Part shown: positions 1 to 8,963 of the stretch, piece after piece
How positions within the stretch are numbered: position 1 is the stretch's first letter
How the letters are laid out: every line of letters starts with the position of its first letter
Source: Caryophanales bacterium UBA4951
GTDB lineage: Bacteria; Bacillota_I; Bacilli_A; RFN20; CAG-826
Assembly (NCBI GenBank): GCA_002397465.1
Contig: DHAP01000006.1
Coordinates: 1-35,902, forward strand
Direction of reading: 5' to 3'
Length of the DNA: 35,902 nt
The notes under the pieces: generated by a model
The model's database searches: none
What the model was told of the DNA's origin: nothing
The model's input: the letters and a program-made list of their open reading frames with translations, nothing else
Position numbers and translations under genes: made by a program

Positions 1-26
1 TAAAAAAACAAGAAGAGGTGGCTAAA

Positions 27-191
27 ATGAAATATGAATATAAGGTAGTCGAAGCTGGAAACGCCCCAAAAGCGGAAGAGATAATGAATAAAATGGCCAA
101 CGAAGGTTGGAGGGTCATTTTTAATACATATTGGATGAACTTCAAAGCGGAATTGATCATTACCTTTGAAAGGGAAGTATCGGAGCGATGA
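27..191 (+). CDS. Small DUF4177-like protein (54 aa)
   Basis: The ATG follows a purine-rich ribosome site (AGAAGAGGTG) by a normal spacing. The product starts MKYEYKVVEAG and has a central EGW motif. That is the pattern of the DUF4177 family: short proteins of about 50-60 residues with an N-terminal YKVV strand followed by a helix and (G/E)W. The family has no established biochemical function. The stop overlaps the start of the next gene in ATGA, which implies translational coupling with the HEPN-like gene. A role alongside that gene is inference from the coupling only. Confidence 0.7.
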   Translation: MKYEYKVVEAGNAPKAEEIMNKMANEGWRVIFNTYWMNFKAELIITFEREVSER

Positions 192-610
192 TTTCATTTG
201 ACTCATTCAAGATTCTCTACAGTGAAACCATCATGTATTTTCAAACGATTGAGCATGACGTGAAACTTATTTATGCATACATGCACAATGGCAACATAAA
301 TGAAAATTACGATTATATTTCAGGCAAGACTTTAGGCCAAACCGTAACTATGCTAAAGAAAATGGATAACGAAGACGGGAAGCCCAATATTTCAGCATCG
401 GATTATAACTTCCTTATGCAAATGACCGAGAAAAGAAACTATTGGTGCCATTCGGGTTTTGTTGCGTTTGTTTACATAAGCGACTTCATTAATTCCGAGG
501 AATACTCAAAATCTTCCACTAAGTTAATTAATGATCATGACAAGCTTGCTTCAGTATATAAAAATGTTGAGCAAGTTAGGTTAGAAATGGTTAAGAAATA
601 TCAAAGGTGA
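188..610 (+). CDS. HEPN-like hypothetical protein (140 aa)
   Basis: The all-helical-looking product carries RNYWCH at residues 83-88, an R-X4-H arrangement in a helix. This is the active-site signature of HEPN-domain ribonucleases, many of which are toxins or abortive-infection effectors. The preceding residues (LGQTV..LKKMDNEDGKPNIS..DYNFLMQMTEK) resemble a HEPN helical core, but no second domain is visible. The gene is coupled by a 4-nt ATGA overlap to the DUF4177-like gene. It sits just upstream of a type I restriction-modification operon, so a defence role is plausible. The HEPN call rests on the motif and helix pattern alone. Non-catalytic HEPN members exist, so RNase activity is inferred. 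Confidence 0.55.
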   Translation: MISFDSFKILYSETIMYFQTIEHDVKLIYAYMHNGNINENYDYISGKTLGQTVTMLKKMDNEDGKPNISASDYNFLMQMTEKRNYWCHSGFVAFVYISDFINSEEYSKSSTKLINDHDKLASVYKNVEQVRLEMVKKYQR

Positions 611-749
611 CCCCCGGGTCTCGATTTGTTTACAAACCAGCAAGTACCGTTCGCCCCACCTCCAAAATGCGCGGGGAGAATTTTTCAAAAATCAGGAAAA
701 AAATTGGAAAATGTATGATTTATCCGAACTATCCTCTGTTTTATCCACA

Positions 750-770
750 AATTACTCTAAATTACTAGAG
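750..770 (+). promoter_or_regulatory. Candidate operator for the R-M HTH regulator
   Basis: AATTACT occurs twice, 10 bp apart (750-756 and 760-766), so both copies face the same side of the helix. CTCTA (755-759) and TAGAG (766-770) form an inverted repeat across them. The element lies about 20 bp upstream of the -10 box, where an HTH regulator could control the operon. Binding by the adjacent HTH protein is inference. Confidence 0.35.
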
Positions 771-785
771 CAAGAATATGTAAGG

Positions 786-794
786 TGTTATAAT
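786..794 (+). promoter_or_regulatory. Extended -10 promoter of the R-M operon
   Basis: TGTTATAAT (786-794) is a perfect extended -10 box (TGn plus TATAAT). No good -35 hexamer is seen 16-18 bp upstream, as is common for extended -10 promoters. Transcription would start near 801, just ahead of the GAGGA ribosome site of the HTH gene. Confidence 0.6.
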
Positions 795-819
795 TCTGAT
801 AGACGAGGATAAAACAGAA

Positions 820-1011
820 ATGGAATGGGCAACTAACATTAAGCTTTTAAGAGAGAAAATGCTCTTAACTCAAACCGAATTCGCCGAGAAGATAGGCGTA
901 TCTTTTGCTTCAATCAACAGATGGGAGAATGGAGTTCACGAACCCACGATGAAAGTGAAAAGAGAACTTATGAAATTATTCAAGAAACACGGAATCGTGG
1001 AGGATAAATAA
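820..1011 (+). CDS. XRE-family HTH regulator of the R-M operon
   Basis: This 63-residue protein is essentially a single Cro/CI-type helix-turn-helix. LTQTEFAEKIGVSFASINRWENG (about residues 16-38) gives the scaffold helix, turn and recognition helix, and the WENG ending is typical of the family. GAGGA lies upstream of the ATG. Its stop is one base before hsdM, so the two are co-transcribed and probably translationally linked. The likely role is controller-type regulation of the restriction-modification genes, acting on the operator repeats upstream; that assignment is inferred from position and size. Confidence 0.8.
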   Translation: MEWATNIKLLREKMLLTQTEFAEKIGVSFASINRWENGVHEPTMKVKRELMKLFKKHGIVEDK

Positions 1012-1012
1012 A

Positions 1013-2662
1013 ATGGCAACCAAAGAAAAAAAACAGAAACCCTTAGAACAGGTTTTGATGGAGTCGTGCAATAAGCTTCGCTCAAACATGAGCGGGATCA
1101 ACTATATGTATTTCGTCATGGGTCTGGTGTTCTTGAAGTTCGCCTCTTTGAAGTTCGAGAAAAGAAGGGACGAGCTTTTGAACAGCGATGACAAATTCGC
1201 CGTAGATATGCCGTCTTTCTACGCCGAGAAGAACATATTCTACATTCCTGAGAAGGCCAGATGGTCATACATTAGGGACCACGCCAAAGACACGAGAATC
1301 GGAATCATCATCGATGAGGCTTTGGAGGAATTGGAGAAGAACAACGACCAGCTTAAGCACGCCCTTGCCACAAGCAACGATGATGAGAACGTCAGCAGAT
1401 ATGGCAAATCATCTTTGCCTGCTTCGAACTTCGCTTCGTTAATTCAAGAAATAGATAAAATCCATGAAGATGCTGATCACCCGATGAATGATCTCATCGG
1501 AAAAACATATCAATACATGCTCAATGCGTTCGCCATCAAAACGGCGGATGAGAAGGGCGAGTTCTATACGCCTGACAATATTGTTGATTTGATCACGACG
1601 CTCATCGAGCCATACGAAGGGAAGGTCTATGACCCATGCTGTGGTTCTGGCGGAATGTTCATCCAATCCTACAAATTTGTTGAGGCCCACAAAGGCAACG
1701 TCAACTCAATCTCCGTTTATGGCCAGGAGTCCAATCCTGACACTTGGAAATTGGCGAAGATGAACCTTGGTATCAGAGGTATACCCGCGAACCTTGGAGA
1801 GAAGAACGCCGACACTTTCGGCGAGGATCAATTCAAGGACGAGAAATTTCAATTCATTATCGCCAACCCTCCATTCAACCTAAAGAACTGGCGAAGTGAG
1901 AAAGATCTTTTAAACGACCCAAGATGGGCCGGATATGGTGTTCCACCCGTCAGCAATGCGAACTACGCTTGGATTCTTCACATGCTTTCTAAACTATCGG
2001 AAAATGGGGTGGCTGGATTCCTTCTCGCCAATGGCGCGTTAGGAGATACAGACACCTCCGAAATCAGAAAAAACCTAATAAAGAACGGAAAGATTGAGGC
2101 GATTATTGTCCTTCCTAGAGAGATGTTCTATTACACAGACATCTCTGTGACTTTATGGATCATGGATTCGAACAAGAAAGCCAAAAAGGTTATACGTGAT
2201 GGAACGGAAACCGAAATCCGTGATAGGTCCAACGAAGTCCTCTTTATGGATCTAAGAAGAATGGGTCACAAGTCTTCCGAAGGATACACCGAGCTTGATC
2301 CAAACACCGACATGAAGCTTGTCAAACAAACATTGAACGCTTGGCAGAGCCCAAACTACAAAGAGTTATATAAAGACGTTCCTGAATTCTGCCAATCGGT
2401 CACCATCCACGAAATCAAAAACGGAATCACTGATAAAAAGCAAAAAGAAGACGGAACGAATATCGACCTAAAAGAAGACAAGAGCAATTGGTCTTTGGTG
2501 CCATCGAAATACATCGAGTTCATCGATCATGATTTGGATATCGACTTTGACAAGGAGATGTCCCGTATCCAAAAGGAAATGAAAGCCCTCCTCGATGAGG
2601 AAGAGCAATCGCAAAAGCAGTTAAAGGACGCTTTCGAGGGTATTGGATATGGCATTAAGTAA
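1013..2662 (+). CDS. hsdM: Type I R-M system DNA methyltransferase subunit HsdM
   Basis: N6-adenine methyltransferase and core subunit of a type I restriction-modification complex (M2S methylase, R2M2S nuclease). The N-terminal helical HsdM_N region spans roughly residues 10-160. The catalytic domain follows, with GEFYTP at 182-187, the SAM-binding motif DPCCGSGGMF at 207-216 and the target-adenine motif NPPF at 285-288. The length of 549 residues is normal. The charged, coiled C-terminal tail is where HsdM usually meets HsdS. It starts one base after the HTH gene and overlaps hsdS by 14 nt. All motifs are intact, so methylation should be active. Confidence 0.95.
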   Translation: MATKEKKQKPLEQVLMESCNKLRSNMSGINYMYFVMGLVFLKFASLKFEKRRDELLNSDDKFAVDMPSFYAEKNIFYIPEKARWSYIRDHAKDTRIGIIIDEALEELEKNNDQLKHALATSNDDENVSRYGKSSLPASNFASLIQEIDKIHEDADHPMNDLIGKTYQYMLNAFAIKTADEKGEFYTPDNIVDLITTLIEPYEGKVYDPCCGSGGMFIQSYKFVEAHKGNVNSISVYGQESNPDTWKLAKMNLGIRGIPANLGEKNADTFGEDQFKDEKFQFIIANPPFNLKNWRSEKDLLNDPRWAGYGVPPVSNANYAWILHMLSKLSENGVAGFLLANGALGDTDTSEIRKNLIKNGKIEAIIVLPREMFYYTDISVTLWIMDSNKKAKKVIRDGTETEIRDRSNEVLFMDLRRMGHKSSEGYTELDPNTDMKLVKQTLNAWQSPNYKELYKDVPEFCQSVTIHEIKNGITDKKQKEDGTNIDLKEDKSNWSLVPSKYIEFIDHDLDIDFDKEMSRIQKEMKALLDEEEQSQKQLKDAFEGIGYGIK

Positions 2663-3779
2663 ACTTGGGGATTTCATTGAATTGGTCGATAACAGAAACG
2701 AATCTAATGTTTTTAATGCCTCAAACGTTAGAGGCATCTCAACTTCAAAAGCTTTTATTGATACAAAGGCGAATTTGGATAATGTCAGTCTTCAAAACTA
2801 TAAAGTGGTTAACGTAGGCCAATTTGCTTATGTGGCCGATACATCGAGGCGAGGAGAAAAAATAGGCCTGGCATATGCTGATTCAGAGCCATGCATCATT
2901 TCGAGTATTTATACAGTCTTTAAAGTTAAGGATGAGAAAAAACTTCTTCCTAGATATTTAATGATGTTCTTCAACCGAAGCGAATTCGACCGCTATGCGC
3001 GTTTCAATTCATGGGGATCGGCCAGGGAAACATTTTCGTGGGATGATTTCTGCGACATAGTATTGGAAATCCCATCTATAGAGATTCAAAAGAAGTATGT
3101 CGCTATATACGAAGGCTTATTAGCGAATCTCCATTCATACGAAAGAGGACTAGATGATCTGAGGCTGGTTTGCGATGGCTTTTTGGAAGATATAAAGAGA
3201 CGTTTTGAGTCCAAACCGATTGGGCAATTTATTGAACTTGTCGATTCTCGTAATTTTTCAGGGGTATATGGTGAAAACGATGTCCGCGGTATTTCGACCG
3301 AAAAATCATTTATTGACACTAAAGCAAACTTGTCGAATGTATCATTACTCAATTACAAGGTTGTTGAGAACTCCGATTTTGCCTATGTTGTAGACACATC
3401 TAGGCGTGGCGAAAAAATAGCCCTCGCTTTCCAAGATGGGAAGTCATGTATCGTTTCGTCAATTTACTCAGTTTTTAGAGTAATAAATGAATCCGTCCTG
3501 TTTCCAAGTTATTTGATGATGTTCTTTAAAAGAAGCGAATTTGATCGTTATGCGCGGTTCAATTCGTGGGGGAGCGCTAGAGAAAACTTTCTTTTTGAAG
3601 ACATGGAACAAGTTCGCGTTCCCATGCCAAAAAATGAAGTTCAGCGTTCCATAGCCGAGGTCTTTAGATCAATTGACGAAAGGACAAAAATACTTGCAAA
3701 CCTTAAAGAGAAGATTTCTTTAATTTGCCCAGTTCTCGTTCGCGGATCGATAGAAGAATCTACGGGAGGTTCTTTATAA
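2649..3779 (+). CDS. hsdS: Type I R-M specificity subunit HsdS with duplicated TRDs
   Basis: Sequence-recognition subunit of the type I complex. The ATG at 2649 (MALSKLGDF) is preferred over the TTG at 2643 because GAGGG lies about 10 bases upstream. The 376 residues show the usual TRD1, conserved helix, TRD2, conserved helix layout. The two TRDs are strikingly alike: FIELVD(N/S)RN, VRGIST, FIDTKANL, NVSL, NYKVV, FAYV, DTSRRGEKI and SEFDRYARFNSWGSARE occur in both halves, beginning near residues 9 and 196. By eye the TRDs are about 70% identical. Since each TRD reads one half-site, the complex should recognise two like half-sites in inverted orientation. It overlaps hsdM by 14 nt, and its TAA overlaps the hsdR ATG by one base. 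Confidence 0.93.
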   Translation: MALSKLGDFIELVDNRNESNVFNASNVRGISTSKAFIDTKANLDNVSLQNYKVVNVGQFAYVADTSRRGEKIGLAYADSEPCIISSIYTVFKVKDEKKLLPRYLMMFFNRSEFDRYARFNSWGSARETFSWDDFCDIVLEIPSIEIQKKYVAIYEGLLANLHSYERGLDDLRLVCDGFLEDIKRRFESKPIGQFIELVDSRNFSGVYGENDVRGISTEKSFIDTKANLSNVSLLNYKVVENSDFAYVVDTSRRGEKIALAFQDGKSCIVSSIYSVFRVINESVLFPSYLMMFFKRSEFDRYARFNSWGSARENFLFEDMEQVRVPMPKNEVQRSIAEVFRSIDERTKILANLKEKISLICPVLVRGSIEESTGGSL

Positions 3780-6700
3780 TGGAAAAATCATATAGTTATT
3801 CAGAGTCAAACTTTGAGAATGCCGTCATAGAACTTTTCGAGAAACAATCTTATAAGTACGAGTGCGGTTACGACATTCACAGGACAAACGAAGAAATCCT
3901 TTTGACATCCGATTTCAAGGAGTATTTGAATACCAGATATTCCTCATTGAGCCTCAAAGAAGACGAGATCGAGTATTTGGTTCACAACCTCCTGTTTGCT
4001 AGAGGGACATCTTTTTATTCCACTATGAAGCTGACCCTCAACCAATTGAGAAGCGGTGTCAATCTGGATAGAAGCAGATATCATCTGAAACAGGAACATA
4101 TAGACTATTTCGATTTTGATAACGTCGGGAACAATGTCTTCAAAGCGGTCAACCAACTCGAAGTCAAAGGCTCCACGATCAGAAGGCCCGACGTCGTCAT
4201 TTTCATCAACGGGATCCCTGTCTCGGTCATTGAACTAAAGAACCTGAGCGACGCCACAGTCAAGATGCATGATGCCTATGAGCAACTCCATATAAGGTAT
4301 TCGAGGGATATTGAGAACCTTATGCGCTTTTCGTTTCTTTCGGTGATAAGCGACGGCGTTAATACCAAAGTCGGCTCGCTCTTTGCGGACTATAAGCATT
4401 ATTTCCCCTGGAAGTCGGTCGACGGGATCAATTATTCCAAAGACGGTATCGAATCACTCATATCGCTCGTCGGCGGGCTTTTCGAGCATGGTACGCTATT
4501 GAACGTAATCCATCATTACATATATTTCCCAGATACATCAAAACACGACCTTATGGTCGTTCCCAAATACTCCCAATACTATGCCTCTGAGCTTCTTTTC
4601 AAGAGCATCAACGAGCATATGAGGCCCGATGGAGACGGGAAGGGCGGAACCTATTTCGGCGCGACCGGATGCGGGAAATCCTACACGATGCTTTTCCTTT
4701 CAAGAAGGCTGTCGACGTCGACCAATCTGAACAATCCTACGATAGTTCTTCTGACCGATAGGACGGATCTCGACGATCAGCTATCGGAGACCTTTGAGGC
4801 TTCGAAAGAATACTTGGTCGACAAGAATACATTGAACATCGCCTCGAGGGACATCCTTAACAAAGTCGTGAGGGACGTGCCAAGCGGTGGTGTTTTCCTA
4901 ATGACGGTGCAGAAATTCGATGAGAACGTCAAACTCTTAAGTGACAGAAGCAACATCGTCTGCATATCCGACGAAGCTCACAGAACACAAGTCAATTTAG
5001 ATGCCTCTTTGAAGATTGACGAGGAAGGCATCAAGAAGCATTACGGATTTGCCACATATTTGAGGAACTCATTCCCCAACGCGACATACGTCGGCTTCAC
5101 GGGAACACCGATTGACGCGACGATAAACGTCTTCGGCCCGATCGTCGCATCCTACAAGATGAAGCAATCCGTGGATGACGGCTCAACCGTCGGAATCGAT
5201 TTATTGCCAGGCCCATCGGCGGTAAGGCTCGACGAGACCAAGTTGGCCATCGTCGACAAGTACTACAACGAGCAACTGACCAAAGGGACCAACAAATACG
5301 AGGTCAACCAGTCCATAAAGGACATGGCGACCGTCAGGACCATAATAGACAACGATTCAAGGCTTGATTTGGTCGTTGACCATTTCATCAGGCACTACGA
5401 ACTGAGGGTGAAGGAAGGCTCTACCGTCAAAGGCAAGGCCATGTTCGTCTGCTACGACAGGAAGATCGCGTATAAGTTATACAAAAAGATTGTTGGTGAT
5501 CCTAAAGATAAAAAACATTTTCCTGGTTTGCGCCCTGAGTGGAACATCGCCAAGAAGACCCAGGAAGACGAATCTAAACTCTCATATGAGGAGCTCAATC
5601 AGCTCAAGCCAGTCGAGATGATCAAACTCGTGGCCACCCGCGCCGACAACGATGAGCCTGATTTATATAATCTTTTGGGGACCTCGGAATACCGAGAAGG
5701 ACTCTCCAAACTATTCAAGGACGAGAACTCCAACTTCAAAATAGCGATAGTGGTGGATATGTGGATTACCGGATTCGATTGCGAGTCCCTCGACACCATG
5801 TACCTCGACAAGCCTCTTGAAAGGCACACATTGATTCAAACCATTTCGAGGGTCAACAGGGTCTTCGAGGGCAAAGACAAAGGCCTGATAGTCGACTACA
5901 TCGGCATCGAGGCTTCTTTGGCTAAGGCCATGCAACTCTACAGCGGTGACATTAACCCGGTCAGCGAGATCGACGCCTCGTACATCATCTTCAAAGACCA
6001 GATGAAGGCGGTAGACGAACTCATGCACGACTTCGATTCCTCGTCGTTTGAGACTGGGAGCGACCTAGACAGGCTGATTCTTCTTAACAAGGGGATGGAG
6101 TTCGTCCAGAAACTCGAGGACAGGGAAACGAGGTTCATGGGCCTCGTCTTCAGGATGAAGAAAGCCTTTGACCTATGCGTCGGGGATCCAAGGATAACCG
6201 ACCAAGAGATGTTCAAGCTCCATTTCTACTGTGCCATCAGAAGTGGAATCCTCAAAGTCGGAGGCGAAGGAACACCTGACGCCGAGAGAATGAATGACGA
6301 GGTCAAGAAACTCGTCGATGCCTGCATCGCGGTCGCCAAAGACCAAGACGAAGGCGAACTCACGACGACCGAGATATTCAGCGATGAGTACCTCAAGAAG
6401 ATCCAGGGGATACCTTACAAGAACACCAAGTTCAAGATGCTCATTGAGCTTCTTAGAAGAGCCATCAAGAAGTATGGCAAAGTTAACAAATACAAAGCCG
6501 ACGAATTCTCCAAGAGGATGAAGGACTTGGTCGACAAATACAACAAGCGAGACGGGACCATCCTCATCTCGAACGACTACGTGATCAACGAGTTCATCGA
6601 TTCGCTGAGCGAAGAGGCCCAGAAGATACTGGACGACCTCCAAAAGGACGCCAACACATTCAAAGAGATGGGCATCACATTCGAGGAAAAGGCGTTCTAT

Positions 6701-6958
6701 GACATCCTCAAGGCGATAAGGGACAAATACGGCTTCAAATACGATGACGCAAAACTCATCGAGCTGGCCAAGAAAGTCAAAGCGACGGTGGACGACAAAG
6801 CCAAATACACCGACTGGTCGTCCAAGAGCAATATCAAAGCCAGTTTGCAGTCCGACATAATCAGGCTATTGAACAAAAACGGATATCCTCCAATGACGTT
6901 CGAAGACGTGTACGCTAAGGTTTTGGCTCAGGTTGAGAACTTCAAAAAGTTCGAGTAG
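3779..6958 (+). CDS. hsdR: Type I restriction endonuclease subunit HsdR
   Basis: Motor and nuclease subunit, which translocates DNA with ATP and cleaves unmodified DNA far from the recognition site. The chosen ATG (MEKSYSYSE, 3779) has GGGAGG upstream and overlaps the hsdS stop as TAATG; the longer in-frame extension into hsdS is unlikely. The 1059 residues contain an N-terminal PD-(D/E)xK nuclease (RPDVV with D138, IELKN with E152 and K154), then two RecA-like helicase domains with Walker A GATGCGKS at 294-301, DEAH at 398-401 and the GFTGTP motif. A long charged C-terminal region follows, the usual site of HsdM contact. All catalytic motifs are present, so restriction is probably functional. 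Confidence 0.95.
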   Translation: MEKSYSYSESNFENAVIELFEKQSYKYECGYDIHRTNEEILLTSDFKEYLNTRYSSLSLKEDEIEYLVHNLLFARGTSFYSTMKLTLNQLRSGVNLDRSRYHLKQEHIDYFDFDNVGNNVFKAVNQLEVKGSTIRRPDVVIFINGIPVSVIELKNLSDATVKMHDAYEQLHIRYSRDIENLMRFSFLSVISDGVNTKVGSLFADYKHYFPWKSVDGINYSKDGIESLISLVGGLFEHGTLLNVIHHYIYFPDTSKHDLMVVPKYSQYYASELLFKSINEHMRPDGDGKGGTYFGATGCGKSYTMLFLSRRLSTSTNLNNPTIVLLTDRTDLDDQLSETFEASKEYLVDKNTLNIASRDILNKVVRDVPSGGVFLMTVQKFDENVKLLSDRSNIVCISDEAHRTQVNLDASLKIDEEGIKKHYGFATYLRNSFPNATYVGFTGTPIDATINVFGPIVASYKMKQSVDDGSTVGIDLLPGPSAVRLDETKLAIVDKYYNEQLTKGTNKYEVNQSIKDMATVRTIIDNDSRLDLVVDHFIRHYELRVKEGSTVKGKAMFVCYDRKIAYKLYKKIVGDPKDKKHFPGLRPEWNIAKKTQEDESKLSYEELNQLKPVEMIKLVATRADNDEPDLYNLLGTSEYREGLSKLFKDENSNFKIAIVVDMWITGFDCESLDTMYLDKPLERHTLIQTISRVNRVFEGKDKGLIVDYIGIEASLAKAMQLYSGDINPVSEIDASYIIFKDQMKAVDELMHDFDSSSFETGSDLDRLILLNKGMEFVQKLEDRETRFMGLVFRMKKAFDLCVGDPRITDQEMFKLHFYCAIRSGILKVGGEGTPDAERMNDEVKKLVDACIAVAKDQDEGELTTTEIFSDEYLKKIQGIPYKNTKFKMLIELLRRAIKKYGKVNKYKADEFSKRMKDLVDKYNKRDGTILISNDYVINEFIDSLSEEAQKILDDLQKDANTFKEMGITFEEKAFYDILKAIRDKYGFKYDDAKLIELAKKVKATVDDKAKYTDWSSKSNIKASLQSDIIRLLNKNGYPPMTFEDVYAKVLAQVENFKKFE

Positions 6959-6967
6959 CAATCATTT

Positions 6968-8899
6968 ATGGAATATCATCATTTAAGTCTTGGAGACATG
7001 GCTTATGGCTATGAATTCAAGAATATGGTTGAAGAGCTCAAGAATGACTTGGATTCAATCGAAAACAAAACCGAAAGAATTTGTAAGAAAATTACGGCAT
7101 TACAATTCCTGGATGATTACGAGAATTTAAATGATGCCGGGAAAGCTTTAATTAATTCTTTTCTTGATACAATAAAAGGCTTCAAAAAAGAAATAAGCCT
7201 GTATTTTCAACAAGCAACAAACAATGATATTCTCGAAGATTTAAGATATAAAAGTGATGCGATTGACATAGATAATAAATTTGCATATTTCGATGCTTTG
7301 ATTTCATCTAGAAAAGGAAAAATTGACGAGCCTACAATTGATATTATACTGAAAGAAAACCTTTTGCCTCTCTACTTTATTTTGCAAAGTAAAACCCTTG
7401 TTGTTTCGCTGGATTCATACTTTCACAAATATCTCCTTGAACAACCATATGCTGTGGAATTGTTTGTTTCCGAAAAAGACATTAAAAACGAAAGACATAT
7501 AAAGACTAATTTTCCTAATTTCACTGATGAAGAAATCAATAAATGGATTTCCGATTATCTATCCCAGGAATACTGCAACACCAACTATCTTCATTGCCTA
7601 CTTCTTCACAAAAAAGGCTATAAGTTGTTTCCAAAAACTATTCTTGCCATAAAAAAGCGATACAAAGAAATTACGGATTCACTCTCTAAGAATTCTGTCA
7701 TGTTTTCGAATAACTTAAGCGTAACAATTAATCCCAAACAAACAGAGCCGAAAATTGAAAAGCGTGAGAATAACACCGAATATTTTTCTTTTTCCGGAAA
7801 GTGGATACTTGATAACCAAGACTATCCAACACTCCTGAACAACTTTATTTATTTGTTTGAACTGGTAGACAATAAATTCAGAATAAACTTTACGTATAAT
7901 CCAAACAATGACGGAGCCATCTATGCCTCGATGCGAACACAACATGAAGACGAATACGGATCTGAAATTTTCGACATTCTTCAAATGACTCAGCAGGGTT
8001 TTTTCACGACGTATGTGTCTTTTTTGAGAAACGCCTGCAAAATCAACATAGAAGATATTTTCAAATGGTTTTGTGAAGGGTATCTTCCACAAGAATTCGG
8101 AATCGTTGGCATGACACTCCCTCTTGAGCCTATCTCTAATAACGCCTTATCGAGATGCAGAAATGTGTTTATTCAGATCGAAAGGCTCTTTAAACAATAC
8201 ATGGTGTATGTCGACAATGGGGAGTTTTCAAAAGAACTGTACGAAGCAACGCGAGGAAGTTTTAAATTCTTTCAATACAAAACCATTGTCAGCGATAAAT
8301 ACTATATTCTTAACAAAGAATCTGAATTGTCATACCTCCTTTTTCTTTTATTCAGCGATCAATCAGGATTGTGCTACATAAGCAAGGAACTAGAAGCTGA
8401 GAACTTTACCGTTTTGTTGGCTAGGAATAGATTAACGCTAGAGAGTTTCCCCGATTACGACAAACCGAAGTTAGAAAAGTTGTTGGCAGAAGGTGTAATT
8501 AAGAAGCTTGAGGATGGCACATTGATTTTTCCAAGCACAGACTACATATCGATATGTCATCAACTTTATTCGATCGGTTTTTTATCTCGTGGGCATCTTT
8601 CACAAAAAGAGCAAATGATGGTTACAGGCTTTTTGAACAAAGGATTTCTTGGAAAATACTCTGGTTTGCTGTCACCTCAGGAATCTGATTTGTTTTCTTA
8701 TTTTTTGAATGACGAGAAGTTTTCAAACGCTCTTCATCTGAGAAATGCATATGAACATGGCGAATTGGATAATGAGCCAGAATCGGTTCACGAAACTAAT
8801 TATCTGATTGGCCTTAGATTTTTGGCATTAGCAATAATCAAGATTAATGACGATTTGTGTTTGAAGGATGATGAAGACAAGGCAAAAGGGAAAAAGTGA
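6968..8899 (+). CDS. R-M-associated protein with C-terminal HEPN motif (643 aa)
   Basis: I do not recognise a family over the full length. The clear feature is LRNAYEHGE near the C-terminus: R592 to H597 is an R-X4-H HEPN signature in the context RN-x-Y-x-HG, common in HEPN ribonucleases of abortive-infection systems. The N-terminal 100 residues are predicted helical or coiled coil, and the middle is charged and rich in Asn, Lys and Phe. It starts 9 bases after the hsdR stop, so it is co-transcribed with R-M. Base and codon use are markedly more AT-rich than in hsdR, which suggests separate acquisition. The ribosome site is weak, so the start could instead be the ATG near 7000. An RNase effector linked to R-M is inference. 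Confidence 0.6.
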   Translation: MEYHHLSLGDMAYGYEFKNMVEELKNDLDSIENKTERICKKITALQFLDDYENLNDAGKALINSFLDTIKGFKKEISLYFQQATNNDILEDLRYKSDAIDIDNKFAYFDALISSRKGKIDEPTIDIILKENLLPLYFILQSKTLVVSLDSYFHKYLLEQPYAVELFVSEKDIKNERHIKTNFPNFTDEEINKWISDYLSQEYCNTNYLHCLLLHKKGYKLFPKTILAIKKRYKEITDSLSKNSVMFSNNLSVTINPKQTEPKIEKRENNTEYFSFSGKWILDNQDYPTLLNNFIYLFELVDNKFRINFTYNPNNDGAIYASMRTQHEDEYGSEIFDILQMTQQGFFTTYVSFLRNACKINIEDIFKWFCEGYLPQEFGIVGMTLPLEPISNNALSRCRNVFIQIERLFKQYMVYVDNGEFSKELYEATRGSFKFFQYKTIVSDKYYILNKESELSYLLFLLFSDQSGLCYISKELEAENFTVLLARNRLTLESFPDYDKPKLEKLLAEGVIKKLEDGTLIFPSTDYISICHQLYSIGFLSRGHLSQKEQMMVTGFLNKGFLGKYSGLLSPQESDLFSYFLNDEKFSNALHLRNAYEHGELDNEPESVHETNYLIGLRFLALAIIKINDDLCLKDDEDKAKGKK

Positions 8900-8963
8900 T
8901 ATACATGCGTTTCTTCCCTTTGCATGTTTATTTAACGTGCGATTTGGATAATAGAGACTGTCC

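Larger units (their letters stand above)
611..819. other. Intergenic region before the R-M operon
   Basis: About 210 bases with no gene. A short palindrome (GACCC CC GGGTC, 608-619) lies at the end of the HEPN-like gene, without a T tract. The right half is AT-rich and holds the R-M operon promoter and candidate operator described separately. Confidence 0.5.

Noticed and set aside
608..720. tRNA-like or att-like sequence left of the R-M operon
   Set aside because: The ACCGTTCGCCCCACC stretch recalls the att core but does not match it, and no cloverleaf can be folded.
3725..3778. N-terminal extension of HsdR
   Set aside because: It overlaps the end of hsdS. The ATG at 3779 has a GGGAGG ribosome site and the TAATG overlap typical of the operon.
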